NCBI RefSeq assembly: GCF_007713685.1 | Contig: NZ_VMRJ01000002.1 | Coordinates: 992,001 to 1,056,000 of the forward strand | Direction: 5' to 3' | Source: Hymenobacter setariae | GTDB lineage: Bacteria; Bacteroidota; Bacteroidia; Cytophagales; Hymenobacteraceae | Length of the DNA: 64,000 nucleotides | Part shown: positions 43,349 through 57,030 of the stretch, piece after piece | Numbering within the stretch: the first letter of the stretch is position 1 | Layout: each line of letters begins with the position of its first letter | Position numbers and translations under genes: made by a program | Notes under the pieces: generated by a model | What the model was told of the DNA's origin: nothing | What the model saw: the letters and a program-made list of their open reading frames with translations, nothing else | Databases searched by the model: none

Positions 43349-46300
43349 ATGAATAAAAACTTACTAATGAGCACTGTGCTCATAGTTGCCTCATGCCACA
43401 CGGCATTTGCTCAGTCACGGACGGTGACAGGGCGGGTAACTGACCAAAAGACAGGTGAAGGACTGCCGGGCGCGACTGTACTATTGAAGGGCACCACAAC
43501 TGGCGTATCAACCAGCGTTGACGGTCGTTTTACGCTGAACGTGCCTGAAGCTGGCGGTACGCTAGTTATTAGCTCACTAGGCATGGCTACGCAAGAAGTA
43601 GCTATCGGCAACCGTACCAACATTGACCTAGTATTATCAGCTGATAATAAAGAACTGAGCGAAGTAATTGTGACGGGCTACGGCCAGCAGTTGGAGCGCC
43701 GTGAGATAACGGGTGCCATTGCCAGTGTTAGCTCAGCTCAGTATAAGGACCAACCCGTTATCGGGGTTGACCAAGCCTTGCAAGGCCGCGCTGCTGGGGT
43801 ACAAGTAACCCAAAACTCGGGTACTCCAGGTTCGGGCATTTCGGTGCGCGTGCGTGGGGCGGCCTCTATCAATGGCAGCAACGAGCCGCTGTACGTAGTA
43901 GATGGTCTGCCTGTAGTTACTGGCAATACTACACAGCTAGGGTCTGGTAACCAACTCACCAACGGCTTGAATGACCTGAACCCGAACGATATTGAGTCGA
44001 TAGAGGTACTAAAAGACGCTGCTGCGGCGGCTATCTATGGTTCACGGGCATCGAACGGCGTAGTGCTTATTACCACCAAGCGCGGTAAGTCGGGCAAGGC
44101 TCGCATCGACGTAGACTATTATACTGGCGCGCAGTCGGTATGGAAGCGTCCAGAAATATTGAACGGCGAACAGCAAACGCAACTGTTTTTAGAAGCAGCA
44201 GCCAACCGCTTCCCGGCCAACGCGGCCGGTAACTATGTTACGAACCTTGGACCGACTGGCAACCCGTATGCGTTCCGCACTAACGCTGAACTCGCCGCTT
44301 ATCTATACGGGGTAAGAAACACCAGTGGTACTGGGGGGCTAGTGTCTTACGTTGATGCCTCGCCCGCCACATACCGCCCGCTCAGCCAGTTTCAGAACCC
44401 AAGCACGGCTCCCAGCACTAACTGGAGCAATGAAGTACTGCGCACGGCACCCATCAGCAACTATGGCCTCACGTTCTCGGGCGGCAATGATGCTACCCGA
44501 TACCGGTTGGCTTTGAATTACTTTGACCAGCAAGGTACCATCGTGGGCTCCGGCTTCAACCGTGGTAGCATGCGTTTATCCGTTGATAGCAAGCTATCAG
44601 ATAAGGTACGGATGGGTACCTCTATTGGCCTGACCCGTAGTACCAACAACCGTATCAATAACGATAACAGCATCTACGGGGTGCTGACTACCGCTCGCCT
44701 TTACTCGGCAGACCTGCCCATTTATAATACTAACGGCACTTACTTTAAGATTGGGTCGCTGGAAAACCCAGTAGCGGCCGCTAATGAGCCATTTATCCGT
44801 AGTGTTAACAACCGTTTGATTGGTTCACAATTTATTGAGTTTGAGTTCATCAAAAACCTCCGGTATCGAGCTTCATTCGGCCTAGACTTTACCTATGGCC
44901 GCGACGACCGGTTCTACTCTACGCTTACCAACCCTGGTGCAGCGGTGCGCGGTGAGGCTACCCTAGCCACCTTGCAAGACCTGAATTACAACCACATTAG
45001 CTCGCTGAACTATACCAAAACCTTTGGTGATGACCACTCGCTAAATGCATTGTTTGTGGCTGAATATCAGCGCGATTCTTATAGTGATGCTTTTTCGCAA
45101 GCTACCAGCTTTCCTAGCAATGCCATTCGAGAGTTATCGGCTGGAGCTACCAAAGTAAATGCTACTTCTTCTTCGACCGGCAACGCACTGTTTGGCCTGC
45201 TAGCAAAAGTTGACTACGCCTATAAGGGTCGCTACTTGGCTAGCGCCTCGGTGCGGCGTGACCAGTCATCGCGCTTTGGCGCCGATAACCAGGTAGGCTA
45301 CTTCCCGTCGGGCTCGCTGGGCTGGCGTGTGATTGATGAGTCGTTCCTGAAAGACCAAACCGTACTGAGCGAATTGAAGTTGCGTGGTAGCTATGGCGAA
45401 ACGGGTAACCAGCCCACGGGCAACTTTGGCTCGCGAGGCCTGATTAGTCCTGGCGCTAACTATTTGACCCAAGGCGGCTTGTCTCTGACCCAGCTAGCTA
45501 ACCCCAACCTGAAATGGGAGCGTACGCGCCAAACTAACGTTGGCTTTGACTTAGGTTTCCTTGAAAACCGACTCTATGTGTCGGTTGATTTGTACAAGCG
45601 TAAAACCGACGACCTACTGCTAACGCAACGCCTGACCTCCGACACGGGCTTCACTGGCTACAGCGCCAACGTAGGCAATTTGGAGAACAAAGGCTTAGAA
45701 GTAGCCCTAACTACCATAAACCTGCGCAACGAAGGCACGGGCTTTAATTGGGAAACGAACTTCAATATCAGCTTTAACCGTAACAAGGTTACCAAGCTGT
45801 CGGACCCCAGCGTTACTGGTGTAGCATCGGGCTTTGCTAGCCGCCTCATCGTAGACCAGCCCCTAGGTGCTTTCTATGGCTACCGCGTCGATGGCATCTT
45901 CCAAACGCAGGAAGAGATTAATGCGCTGAATCGGACTTCGTCTACTGGTATATACCAGGCTGCCCTGACTCGCCCCGGCGACATCAAGTTTCGTGACTTG
46001 AATGGCGACGGCCGCATCACGGCTGACGACCAAGAGATTATTGGCAATGCCCAGCCCAAATTCTTTGGGGGCATTACTAATACACTGCGGTACATGAATT
46101 TTGACCTAAGTGTACTATTCCAGTACAACGTAGGCAACAAAATCTACAATTCGGCAGCTAGCAATACTCAAGGTATGAGCACGGACTACGGTCAGGACGC
46201 TGCGGTACTAAATCGTTGGACGCCTACCAACACGAACACCAACATTCCGCGTGCAGTGTACGGCGACCCCAACACGAATGCGCGTAACTCCGACCGGTTC

Positions 46301-46555
46301 TTAGAAGATGGTTCGTATGGCCGTTTCAAGACGGTGACGCTGGGCTACACGTTCACGTCTGGTTTTATTACGCGGGCGCACATCCGCTCGCTACGCGTCT
46401 ATGCACAAGCGCAAAACCTGGTGACCTTCACGAAGTACTCGGGCCTCGACCCGGAGGTGAGCTCGTTTAGCGGCAATAACACCGCGCTGGGCACCGACTT
46501 CTTCACCTTCCCGCAGGCGCGCACTATCACGGGCGGCATCACGTTGGGCTTCTAA
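43349..46555 (+). CDS. SusC/RagA-family TonB-dependent transporter
   Basis: 1068 aa from the ATG at 43349 (MNKNLLMSTVLIVASCHTAF, a signal peptide); a frame extension to 43298 is unlikely. The domain order is CarboxypepD_reg-like (TVTGRVTDQKTGEGLPGATV), TonB-interacting ELSEVIVTGYG, plug (GRAAGVQVTQNSG, LYVVDGLPVV, IEVLKDAAAAAIYGSRASNG, VVLITTKRGKSG) and barrel ending GGITLGF. VTGYG and YGSRASNG are textbook SusC motifs. It differs strongly from the divergent SusC at 38812-42057 outside the shared domains, so the two are not a recent duplication. It is paired with susD 21 bp downstream. Confidence 0.95.
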   Translation: MNKNLLMSTVLIVASCHTAFAQSRTVTGRVTDQKTGEGLPGATVLLKGTTTGVSTSVDGRFTLNVPEAGGTLVISSLGMATQEVAIGNRTNIDLVLSADNKELSEVIVTGYGQQLERREITGAIASVSSAQYKDQPVIGVDQALQGRAAGVQVTQNSGTPGSGISVRVRGAASINGSNEPLYVVDGLPVVTGNTTQLGSGNQLTNGLNDLNPNDIESIEVLKDAAAAAIYGSRASNGVVLITTKRGKSGKARIDVDYYTGAQSVWKRPEILNGEQQTQLFLEAAANRFPANAAGNYVTNLGPTGNPYAFRTNAELAAYLYGVRNTSGTGGLVSYVDASPATYRPLSQFQNPSTAPSTNWSNEVLRTAPISNYGLTFSGGNDATRYRLALNYFDQQGTIVGSGFNRGSMRLSVDSKLSDKVRMGTSIGLTRSTNNRINNDNSIYGVLTTARLYSADLPIYNTNGTYFKIGSLENPVAAANEPFIRSVNNRLIGSQFIEFEFIKNLRYRASFGLDFTYGRDDRFYSTLTNPGAAVRGEATLATLQDLNYNHISSLNYTKTFGDDHSLNALFVAEYQRDSYSDAFSQATSFPSNAIRELSAGATKVNATSSSTGNALFGLLAKVDYAYKGRYLASASVRRDQSSRFGADNQVGYFPSGSLGWRVIDESFLKDQTVLSELKLRGSYGETGNQPTGNFGSRGLISPGANYLTQGGLSLTQLANPNLKWERTRQTNVGFDLGFLENRLYVSVDLYKRKTDDLLLTQRLTSDTGFTGYSANVGNLENKGLEVALTTINLRNEGTGFNWETNFNISFNRNKVTKLSDPSVTGVASGFASRLIVDQPLGAFYGYRVDGIFQTQEEINALNRTSSTGIYQAALTRPGDIKFRDLNGDGRITADDQEIIGNAQPKFFGGITNTLRYMNFDLSVLFQYNVGNKIYNSAASNTQGMSTDYGQDAAVLNRWTPTNTNTNIPRAVYGDPNTNARNSDRFLEDGSYGRFKTVTLGYTFTSGFITRAHIRSLRVYAQAQNLVTFTKYSGLDPEVSSFSGNNTALGTDFFTFPQARTITGGITLGF

Positions 46556-46576
46556 TACTCTGACTTTATACTAAAT

Positions 46577-47938
46577 ATGAACCTATTCACCATTCGCCAA
46601 CTTGCTACTCGCTCGGCCCTGCTCCTAACACTGGGCTTGGCTGTGGGCTCATGCGAAAAGGCTGTCAATGTGGAGCCATCCAACAGCGTTAGTTCTGACA
46701 CTGGCTTCACTACAAAGGAAGATGCTGCTGCTGGCCTGCTAGGTGCCTACGACGCTGTGCAATCTTCTGATTATGCAGGTCTGGCCTTTCCTACCATTTC
46801 CGACCTGATTTCGGGTGATATCTCATTTCGTGGCACCTTCACTACCACTTATGGAGTAATTGCACAGAACCTGGCTGCGCCTGATAACATTCAGATTGGC
46901 AATACTTGGAATGCCATCTACGTAGGTATTAATCGCGCTAACTACCTGATTCAGCAGAGCGAATTGATTAATGACCCTGCGTTTGCGAAGCAGTCTACTA
47001 TCGCGCAGGCCCGTGCTTTGCGCGCGTTCCACTACATGAATCTGTTGGCCCTGTGGGGCGGCACGCCCCAAGGTTACGGCTATCCCAATGGCCTAGGGGT
47101 GCCCCTGCGTCTAACGCCGACCACCGCTATAGGAACCGAAACAGAGGCTATTCCGCGGGCTACTGAAGCAGCTGTAGCTGAAGCCATTCGGGCTGACCTA
47201 GACTATGCAATTGCTAATTTGGCCGTAGGCTCAGGTACTCGCATCACAAAATCAGCCGCACTGGCACTACGGGCTCGCTTTGAACTGCGTATGCGTCAGT
47301 ACGCTGATGCATTGAAGTTTGCCCAGCAGGTGCCCGTAGTAGCCAACTTTAGCAGCGCTACCATTGGTGCTGGCAGCGCTGCAACCGATGTGCTTTGGCA
47401 GCTGGCTTTCAATAACACCGACCAGAGCCAGTACGCTTTCTATTGGTACCCTTCGCCGGGCGGCCGTGATGAGTTCGACCCAGGTACGGCTATTTCTGCC
47501 GCGCACCCCACTGGTGACCGTCGTCTCGCAATCAACGTGTTAACGAGCAGTACCACGGCTAAATACACGCAGACTGCGAACCGTGATGACCCCTTCAACG
47601 CTGTGCGCTACGCCGAAGTAGTCCTGACTATTGCAGAAGCTGCCGCTCAAACCGGTGACATAGCTACAGCTACCACTAACCTAAACATTATCCGCTCGCG
47701 CGCTGGTCTGGCTAATACCACGGCTACCACGGCAGCCGGTTTGGTGACTGACATCCTGCTGCAGCGCCGCTTGGAGTTTGCGTATGAGGGCATGTATTGG
47801 TACGACCTGCGGCGGACCAATACAGTGCAGATAGCTCGCCCTACTTACCAAGAGCTTTATCGCAATCTTTTCCCGCTGCCATTGCGCGAAGTGCAACTCA
47901 CCAACGGGTTAGTTATTACGCAAAACCCCGGCTATTAA
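46577..47938 (+). CDS. SusD/RagB-family nutrient-binding outer-membrane lipoprotein
   Basis: 453 aa. The signal peptide ends at the lipidated Cys in AVGSCEKAVNVEP. The canonical SusD pattern follows: VSSDTGFTTKEDAAAGLLGA, NTWNAIYVGINRANYLI, QARALRAFHYMNLLALWGG, PLRLTPTT and, at the C-terminus, LQRRLEFAYEGMYWYDLRRT, the RagB/SusD signature. The C-terminal EVQLTNGLVITQNPGY is typical. It acts with the upstream SusC as a lid capturing an oligosaccharide or peptide; the substrate is unknown. A terminator follows at 47995. Confidence 0.94.
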   Translation: MNLFTIRQLATRSALLLTLGLAVGSCEKAVNVEPSNSVSSDTGFTTKEDAAAGLLGAYDAVQSSDYAGLAFPTISDLISGDISFRGTFTTTYGVIAQNLAAPDNIQIGNTWNAIYVGINRANYLIQQSELINDPAFAKQSTIAQARALRAFHYMNLLALWGGTPQGYGYPNGLGVPLRLTPTTAIGTETEAIPRATEAAVAEAIRADLDYAIANLAVGSGTRITKSAALALRARFELRMRQYADALKFAQQVPVVANFSSATIGAGSAATDVLWQLAFNNTDQSQYAFYWYPSPGGRDEFDPGTAISAAHPTGDRRLAINVLTSSTTAKYTQTANRDDPFNAVRYAEVVLTIAEAAAQTGDIATATTNLNIIRSRAGLANTTATTAAGLVTDILLQRRLEFAYEGMYWYDLRRTNTVQIARPTYQELYRNLFPLPLREVQLTNGLVITQNPGY

Positions 47939-47994
47939 CCAATAGCTCGGTGTAGCTACTCTCGCTTCTTATTGACAGGAGCTAGAGAATAATC

Positions 47995-48029
47995 AAAAGC
48001 CCCACTCGGATTCTCCGGTGGGGCTTTTT
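47995..48029. terminator. Terminator between convergent susD and SDR genes
   Basis: AAAAGCCCCAC-CGG and CCG-GTGGGGCTTTT arms (one bulge), loop ATTCT, then TTTTT. Confidence 0.85.
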
Positions 48030-48078
48030 ACTGGGTTCTAAGTTGTACCTGTTTCTAGAATAGTAGTAATAAGTGCTG

Positions 48079-48801
48079 CTATATACGGGTGAGCACCGAG
48101 GCCCCAGGCTGCACAGGCTCAGCCAGCCACTCCAATATAGTTGCAGCTGCCTCCGTTGAACTGCGGAGCGCTCCCTCAGCGTGTAGCTTCGCAAACTTCG
48201 CATGCTCGCTAAATTGTGTCGCCTCGGCCGTGCGGATGTGTGCTTGCATATCCGTATCGACCACGCCTGGGGCAAGCGCCCACACGCGCACACCGGAGCC
48301 TCGGAGGTCTTGCTCTTTCTGGGCCGTTTCGGACAGCGCATTCAGCGCCGCCTTTGAGGCGCAGTAGGCCGCCCAGCCATCAACGGGGCGCTGGGCAGCA
48401 CCGCTGGTAATGTTGAGCACGGTGCGCGGAATGCCACCTAGGCCGCCATATGCGCTCAAAAACGTATTCATAAGCATGGCAGGAGCTACCACGTTTAGGT
48501 CGAATACAAATTGGAAGTGCTCGTTAGGTAATTCGCCTACATAGCCAATTTCACCTAGGGTGCCGGCATTATTAATAAGCGTCAGGCTTTGCGCATCGAG
48601 GCGGGGTAGGAATATCTTCCCTAGGTTGTGCTCAACGGCTTCGATGTCGGAGAGGTCGAGCGGCTGGTGCTGGTAGCGCTCGTGCTCAATAGTGGCGTGG
48701 CGTGAGATGCCAAGCACCTGCGTATCGGGGCGCTGGAGGATGGCTTCAGCTAATGCCCGGCCTAAGCCCTGGCTGGCACCCGTGATGAGGTAGTAATGCA
48801 T
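48079..48801 (-). CDS. Short-chain dehydrogenase/reductase (sepiapterin reductase-like)
   Basis: 240 aa from the ATG at 48801 (MHYYLITGASQGLGRALAEA). Classical SDR: the cofactor motif TGASQGLG at the N-terminus, LINNAGTLG (NNAG), LNITSGAA with the catalytic Ser, YCASK with the catalytic Tyr and Lys, and PGVVDTDM after it. The spacing and GISRH near beta-2 suggest NADP(H). It most resembles the sepiapterin/benzil reductase group; the substrate is undetermined. A frame extension to 48831 would enter the hslU terminator and is rejected. Confidence 0.88.
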   Translation of the reverse strand: MHYYLITGASQGLGRALAEAILQRPDTQVLGISRHATIEHERYQHQPLDLSDIEAVEHNLGKIFLPRLDAQSLTLINNAGTLGEIGYVGELPNEHFQFVFDLNVVAPAMLMNTFLSAYGGLGGIPRTVLNITSGAAQRPVDGWAAYCASKAALNALSETAQKEQDLRGSGVRVWALAPGVVDTDMQAHIRTAEATQFSEHAKFAKLHAEGALRSSTEAAATILEWLAEPVQPGASVLTRI

Positions 48802-48830
48802 AATTGGGAGGGTACAGCGGCTCCAAAACA

Positions 48831-48867
48831 AGAGCCCGTAATCAGCTACGTGCTGACTACGGGCTCT
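48831..48867 (-). terminator. Intrinsic terminator after hslU
   Basis: AGAGCCCGTA-TCAGC and GCTGA-TACGGGCTCT arms with one mismatch, 16 bp, read leftward into TTGTTTT. Confidence 0.8.
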
Positions 48868-48909
48868 GTTGGCTTCTACTGACCTAGGTGGCAGTTTGGC
48901 CTGTGTTAA

Positions 48910-50328
<1,419 letters not shown>

Positions 50329-50451
50329 TCGGGTCTAGTAATTCAGGCGGGGCAACCTAGGCGGCTTACCTAAGCCAAGCCGTCAGGAAGGAATACTTCT
50401 AAACAGCTATTGGCCCAAGAAGATGCTGTGCGGGCGCCGCATGACAAAGTT

Positions 50452-51501
50452 TTACTGGTTCTTTTTAAACAAGTTGTTCAGGCTGCGGCTGAGAGTGAAA
50501 TAGTTGCTCGACCCCGCCGCTTGCAGCGTAGCGTGAGTATAGTCGAGCTGAAACTGGCTGATGCGTAGCAAAAAGCCGAAGCTAAAGCCTGCTCCACCGC
50601 CGGTGTTATCGAGGCGCAGCTCGCGGGCCTGCAGGTGGTTATAGCCCACTCGCGCCCGAAAACCAGTACCTAGGAGCAACTCGGCGCCCACCGTGAAGTG
50701 GCGGGCCAGGTTGTCGCCAAAGTTGCGGCCGGCGCGCACTGTGTCGCCGCCAGCAGTGGTCGTGCCCCGGTCATTGGGGTCGAGGTACTGAATATTCCAT
50801 TGCTGCAAGTGGTGGGCCGTGAGCGTAAAGCGCAGTGGCATGTGCTCGGGCTTGATGGTAGTGCCCAGTTGTACATCGAGCGGCAGCGGCTCGCGGCTGC
50901 TAGCAATATAGGGCTTCAGCATATAGCCTGCGTTTTTTACCACTAGCCCCACTGTGAAGTCCTGCTCATTAGGCTTGTAAAGCACGCCTGCGTCGCCAGC
51001 CAGAGCCAGGGCCCGGTTGGTAGCCAGGCTCGATACCGCAAACTTGGCCGCTACCCCGAAGGTGAACTTGCCTTTGGTGTACGAGTCGGCCCCAGTAAAG
51101 GCGTATTCATTGACGCCGAAGGTACCTAGGGGATTGCCGGCGGCGTCGAAGCTCGGAATATCACCATAGTTTAAATACGTGAAGCCAAAGCCAAAGCGTC
51201 CTCGCTTCTCGGTATTAAACGCATAGGCGGCAGTGCTTTGCTTGATGCTGCCCACATAGGCCACGTAGCTAATGGCCGCTACATGGTCCATCTCCGCATT
51301 TAGCAGCGCTGGGCTGCCAAAGAGCTGCGTGGGGTCGCTGCTGCGGGCCGAGGCATTCATGCCGCCTGCCGCAGCTAGCTGAGCCGACGGCGGTAAACTC
51401 AGAAATGGGAAGGCCGAGCGCCCGCCAACTTGCGCCTGCACAATGTGCGCCCCCAGGCTCCCAACAAGGATGACGAACCAACGCGCGGAGAGGTGCTTCA
51501 T
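50452..51501 (-). CDS. porQ: Type IX secretion system protein PorQ
   Basis: 349 aa from the ATG at 51501 (MKHLSARWFVILVGSLGAHI, a signal peptide). The mature start GGRSAFPFLSLPPSAQLAAA followed by GG-MNASARSSDPTQLFGSPA and LLNAEMDHVAAISYVAYVG is the PorQ signature; the rest is a FadL-like outer-membrane beta-barrel (FGFGFTYLNYGDIPSFDAAG). PorQ partners PorU/V/Z in the T9SS surface attachment complex. No other T9SS gene is adjacent. Older annotations of this family as penicillin-binding protein are misleading. Confidence 0.85.
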   Translation of the reverse strand: MKHLSARWFVILVGSLGAHIVQAQVGGRSAFPFLSLPPSAQLAAAGGMNASARSSDPTQLFGSPALLNAEMDHVAAISYVAYVGSIKQSTAAYAFNTEKRGRFGFGFTYLNYGDIPSFDAAGNPLGTFGVNEYAFTGADSYTKGKFTFGVAAKFAVSSLATNRALALAGDAGVLYKPNEQDFTVGLVVKNAGYMLKPYIASSREPLPLDVQLGTTIKPEHMPLRFTLTAHHLQQWNIQYLDPNDRGTTTAGGDTVRAGRNFGDNLARHFTVGAELLLGTGFRARVGYNHLQARELRLDNTGGGAGFSFGFLLRISQFQLDYTHATLQAAGSSNYFTLSRSLNNLFKKNQ

Positions 51502-51567
51502 GAGGCTAAAGTTACGGGGCTTAGGCTGCCGCACCAGCCCACAGCCTACACTACACCGCTTAGGTGA

Positions 51568-51616
51568 GAGGGTAGCGAGCACCTAGGCGGTGCTGCCATA
51601 GATACTCGCTACCCTC
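51568..51616 (-). terminator. Nested hairpin in the lon-porQ gap
   Basis: Perfect 12-bp outer arms (GAGGGTAGCGAG against CTCGCTACCCTC) enclose a second perfect hairpin (GCACC-TAGGC-GGTGC, with CCTAGG inside). It lies between leftward lon and porQ with no T-tract, so an attenuator or processing site is as likely as a terminator. Confidence 0.5.
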
Positions 51617-51646
51617 ACCCTCAAACTGCGTAGCCTAGGCTAATTT

Positions 51647-54151
<2,505 letters not shown>

Positions 54152-54378
54152 TAGCAGTAGGAAAAGGCGCCGCTAGGCGGCCAACTGGCTGCCAGAGTGG
54201 CAGCCACGAGCCCGCGCCTAAGGTAAGGCTGCGCAAGGACAATACGAGTTCAAGGGGCGTGCCAGCCTAGCGGGGCCGCCAAAGCGGCGCACCTAGGGGT
54301 AGTTTGAGGCCAGTGTGCAGCACAAATGGCGGCTGTGTATGAACTTGCACCTTAGTTCTGCTTATCAGTTAGTTTATT

Positions 54379-56439
54379 ATGCGTAGCCTATTGGTTTATC
54401 ACTATTCTTTACGGTGGATTTTGGCAGCTTGGCTGCTCCTACATATGGTCGGCACGGCCGCTGCTCAGCCGCGCCCCCGCGCCGCCGGGGCCAAGCCTAC
54501 GCCCGCCGCCAGCCCGGCGGCCCGCACGCCTGTAGTGCGCCCTGCCTACCAGCAGCGCACCTTGCCCGGCCGCCTCAGCCGCCGCTTACGCGTGCGCCCC
54601 GACGGCACACCTGTCTTCGTAAATATTAATAAAATAGCCTTTTATGAAGACAAAAAGGCGCTGCGGGCTATTCAGCGGGCCGAGCGGCGGCGGCACTATG
54701 CCGAAGCGCGTACACTACTTACCAAATACGTAGCGCAGTTTGGCATCGAGAACTTCTACCGCAATACGGACTTGCTGTGGCACCTAGGGCAGCTTTCGCA
54801 GCGGGATTCGACCCAGCAGGAAGTGGCTAAAGCTTACTTCCGCCTAGCGCTCAAACACCACCGCACCGATATCAAGCGCGTGCAACTTTACTACGACTCG
54901 CTAGAGCAAAAAAACGCCGACCTCTACGTGCCCCTCAAGGTGTACTACGATGTGGTAGAATACCGCAAGAGCGTGAACACGTTTCACCCGCCCAAAAATG
55001 TGTATACCAACATGGGCGACGCCATCAATTCGAAGTTTCCAGACTACGGGCCGACCCTGGGTGCCGGCGATTCGATGCTGCTATTTTCCTCGAAGCGCCT
55101 GGCGCGGCGCGGCGTGCGCCCGCAGCCCGACGAAAACCTCTACGTGTCGCACCGCGAAGGCCCCAACTATTGGTCCGAGGCTGAGCCGCTGCCTAAGCCC
55201 ATCAACTCGCCCGATAATGAAGGCTCAGCGTGCTTCTCGCACGATGGGCGCACCATCTTTTTTGCGCGCTGCGAATGCGCTACCTGTCATGGAAACTGCG
55301 ACTTATACAGCGCCACCCTGGGCAAAGACGGCAAGTGGAGCGTGCCCAAAAGTCTTGGCCCACTAGTCAACTCCACTGCCTGGGATTCGCAGCCCACGCT
55401 TTCGCCCAAGGAAGACACGCTCTACTTTGCCTCCGACCGCCTAGGTGGCTTCGGCCTGTCGGATATCTACTTTACCGTGAAGCAGAAAAACGGCCAGTGG
55501 GGCCGCGCCCAAAATATGGGCCCGGTCGTAAATACCCGCGAAAGCGAAGTGAGCCCGTTTTTTCATCCGCTCTACCAGGTGCTCTATTTCAGCTCGCGGG
55601 GGCAGCTGCTCAATTTTGGCGACTTCGATATCTACAAAACTTACCGCGTGGCTGGTCACTGGCAGGAACCACGCAACATTGGTCCGCTTGTAAATGGCAA
55701 GGGGTCAGAGTATTACTTTACTATCGACAGCCAGAGCAAAAATCTTTACTACGCCCGGTCTGAGGAACAAGACATTGCCAACCTCGACCTCTATTCATTT
55801 CCGCTGCCTATGGAGGCGCAGCCTCAGGCCACGACTGAGGTAGCAGGTACGCTGGTCGATTCGGTGAGCCGCAAGCCGCTCAAAGGCATCGTCAGCATAA
55901 TCGACCTTGATAATGGTATTGAAGTAGCCAGCAAATACTTGCGCCCCGACGGTTCCTTCAATTTTGAGTTGATAGAAGGCTCGCACTACGTCATGCTCAT
56001 TCAGAGTCCCGATGCCTTTACCGTCGAGAAACAGTTTGCCCTGAAAGGCGACACCGTAATGTCGTTGCTCACCAATAGCATCGACTACAAACTGCCGCTC
56101 ATCTTCAAAAACATTGAATTCGAGGCAAATAAGTCTGGAATTCGCCCCGCAATGCAGCCCACGCTCGACCGCATTACGCTGTTCTTGGTTGACCATCCCG
56201 ACTTTCGGCTCAGCATAGCCGGGCACACCGATGGCCGGGGCGACCCCGACGTGAACGAGAAGCTGTCGCAAGACCGGGCCGAGGAAATTCGCCGTTACAT
56301 CGAGCGCAAGGGTAAGCTGGGGCCCGACCGCATCGAGAGCTTTGGCTATGGCTCTAGCAAACCCCTCAAAAATGAGCTAACTGAGGAAGACGCCCGCACC
56401 AACCGCCGGGTAGAGTTCAGGCTGATTAAGCCAGAGTAG
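54379..56439 (+). CDS. PorE-like OmpA-family protein (TPR, PD40, CRD, OmpA)
   Basis: 686 aa. A signal peptide (ILAAWLLLHMVGTAAAQ) is followed by a Pro/Ala-rich linker, a TPR-like region (about 90-200, AIQRAERRRHYAEARTLLTK), PD40 propeller repeats (about 215-470: DSMLLFSSKR, GRTIFFARC, DTLYFASDRLGGFGLSDIYF, QVLYFSSRG), a carboxypeptidase-regulatory-like domain (about 485-560, VAGTLVDSVSRKPLKG) and a C-terminal OmpA domain (575-686, SIAGHTDGRGDPDVNEKLSQ) that binds peptidoglycan. This order is that of PorE, a T9SS lipoprotein, but no lipobox is seen, so a paralogue is possible. It is divergent from lon. Confidence 0.85.
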   Translation: MRSLLVYHYSLRWILAAWLLLHMVGTAAAQPRPRAAGAKPTPAASPAARTPVVRPAYQQRTLPGRLSRRLRVRPDGTPVFVNINKIAFYEDKKALRAIQRAERRRHYAEARTLLTKYVAQFGIENFYRNTDLLWHLGQLSQRDSTQQEVAKAYFRLALKHHRTDIKRVQLYYDSLEQKNADLYVPLKVYYDVVEYRKSVNTFHPPKNVYTNMGDAINSKFPDYGPTLGAGDSMLLFSSKRLARRGVRPQPDENLYVSHREGPNYWSEAEPLPKPINSPDNEGSACFSHDGRTIFFARCECATCHGNCDLYSATLGKDGKWSVPKSLGPLVNSTAWDSQPTLSPKEDTLYFASDRLGGFGLSDIYFTVKQKNGQWGRAQNMGPVVNTRESEVSPFFHPLYQVLYFSSRGQLLNFGDFDIYKTYRVAGHWQEPRNIGPLVNGKGSEYYFTIDSQSKNLYYARSEEQDIANLDLYSFPLPMEAQPQATTEVAGTLVDSVSRKPLKGIVSIIDLDNGIEVASKYLRPDGSFNFELIEGSHYVMLIQSPDAFTVEKQFALKGDTVMSLLTNSIDYKLPLIFKNIEFEANKSGIRPAMQPTLDRITLFLVDHPDFRLSIAGHTDGRGDPDVNEKLSQDRAEEIRRYIERKGKLGPDRIESFGYGSSKPLKNELTEEDARTNRRVEFRLIKPE

Positions 56440-56475
56440 TGCCTGCTCGCAAAAGCAAGGGCACTAAACAACTAC

Positions 56476-56811
56476 CTACCACAGTTTCGTGTCCGTGATG
56501 CCGGGGGGCAGCGGGGCCATGATGCTGAGACCCAGCACGCACCAGCCGGGCTCGACGCCGAAGGTGTTGCCGGGCAGTACATGGCTCACCCAGCGAATCA
56601 GCGTTTGACCGGTGTATTCGTGCGTAGTAGGGTTCAGTTCGCGCAGCACCAAGGCGTCGCCTACTTGAAAGTTCTGGTCGTTTTTGCGTACATCAAACGG
56701 CTTGGAGCCATTGGCTACGGCGCTAAAAGAGTCGGGCCAGATAGTAAGCTCGTGCGTACGGCGGGGTAAGGCAACGCTAGCAGGATGCGACGAAGAAGAA
56801 TAAGCGTTCAT
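56476..56811 (-). CDS. DUF3850 domain protein (ASCH/PUA-like)
   Basis: 111 aa. The core HELTIWPDSFSAVANGSKPF, then VRKNDQNFQVGDALVLRELN, YTGQTLIRWVSHVLPG and FGVEPGWCVLGLSI match DUF3850, a small ASCH/PUA-superfamily domain often found in phages and accessory DNA and thought to bind nucleic acid or modified bases. An N-terminal extension of ~20 residues is Ser/Ala-rich. A candidate promoter more than 200 nt upstream (57031-57038) implies a long leader. The function is unproven. Confidence 0.82.
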   Translation of the reverse strand: MNAYSSSSHPASVALPRRTHELTIWPDSFSAVANGSKPFDVRKNDQNFQVGDALVLRELNPTTHEYTGQTLIRWVSHVLPGNTFGVEPGWCVLGLSIMAPLPPGITDTKLW

Positions 56812-57030
56812 AATTAAGTAGTATTAGCGGGTTATTTGCAGAAGGTAAGCCACCTAGGGCCGGGCAAAACGTGTACCCCCCGTCCGCCCGCTGGCAAGGA
56901 GCCGGCAGCCGGAAGGGGGGTGGGAGTAGCTATAAAACGGCCCGGCTACGTAGATGGTTCGGTGAAAACGAGAGCGAGTCGGGGAAGAAATTGTTAAGGA
57001 TGAGCTACTAATGAAAAGCAGCTTGCCCTA

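Noticed and set aside
37287..47938. The two SusCD pairs as a recent inverted duplication
   Set aside because: The SusC proteins share only family motifs, and the SusD proteins belong to different SusD subfamilies.
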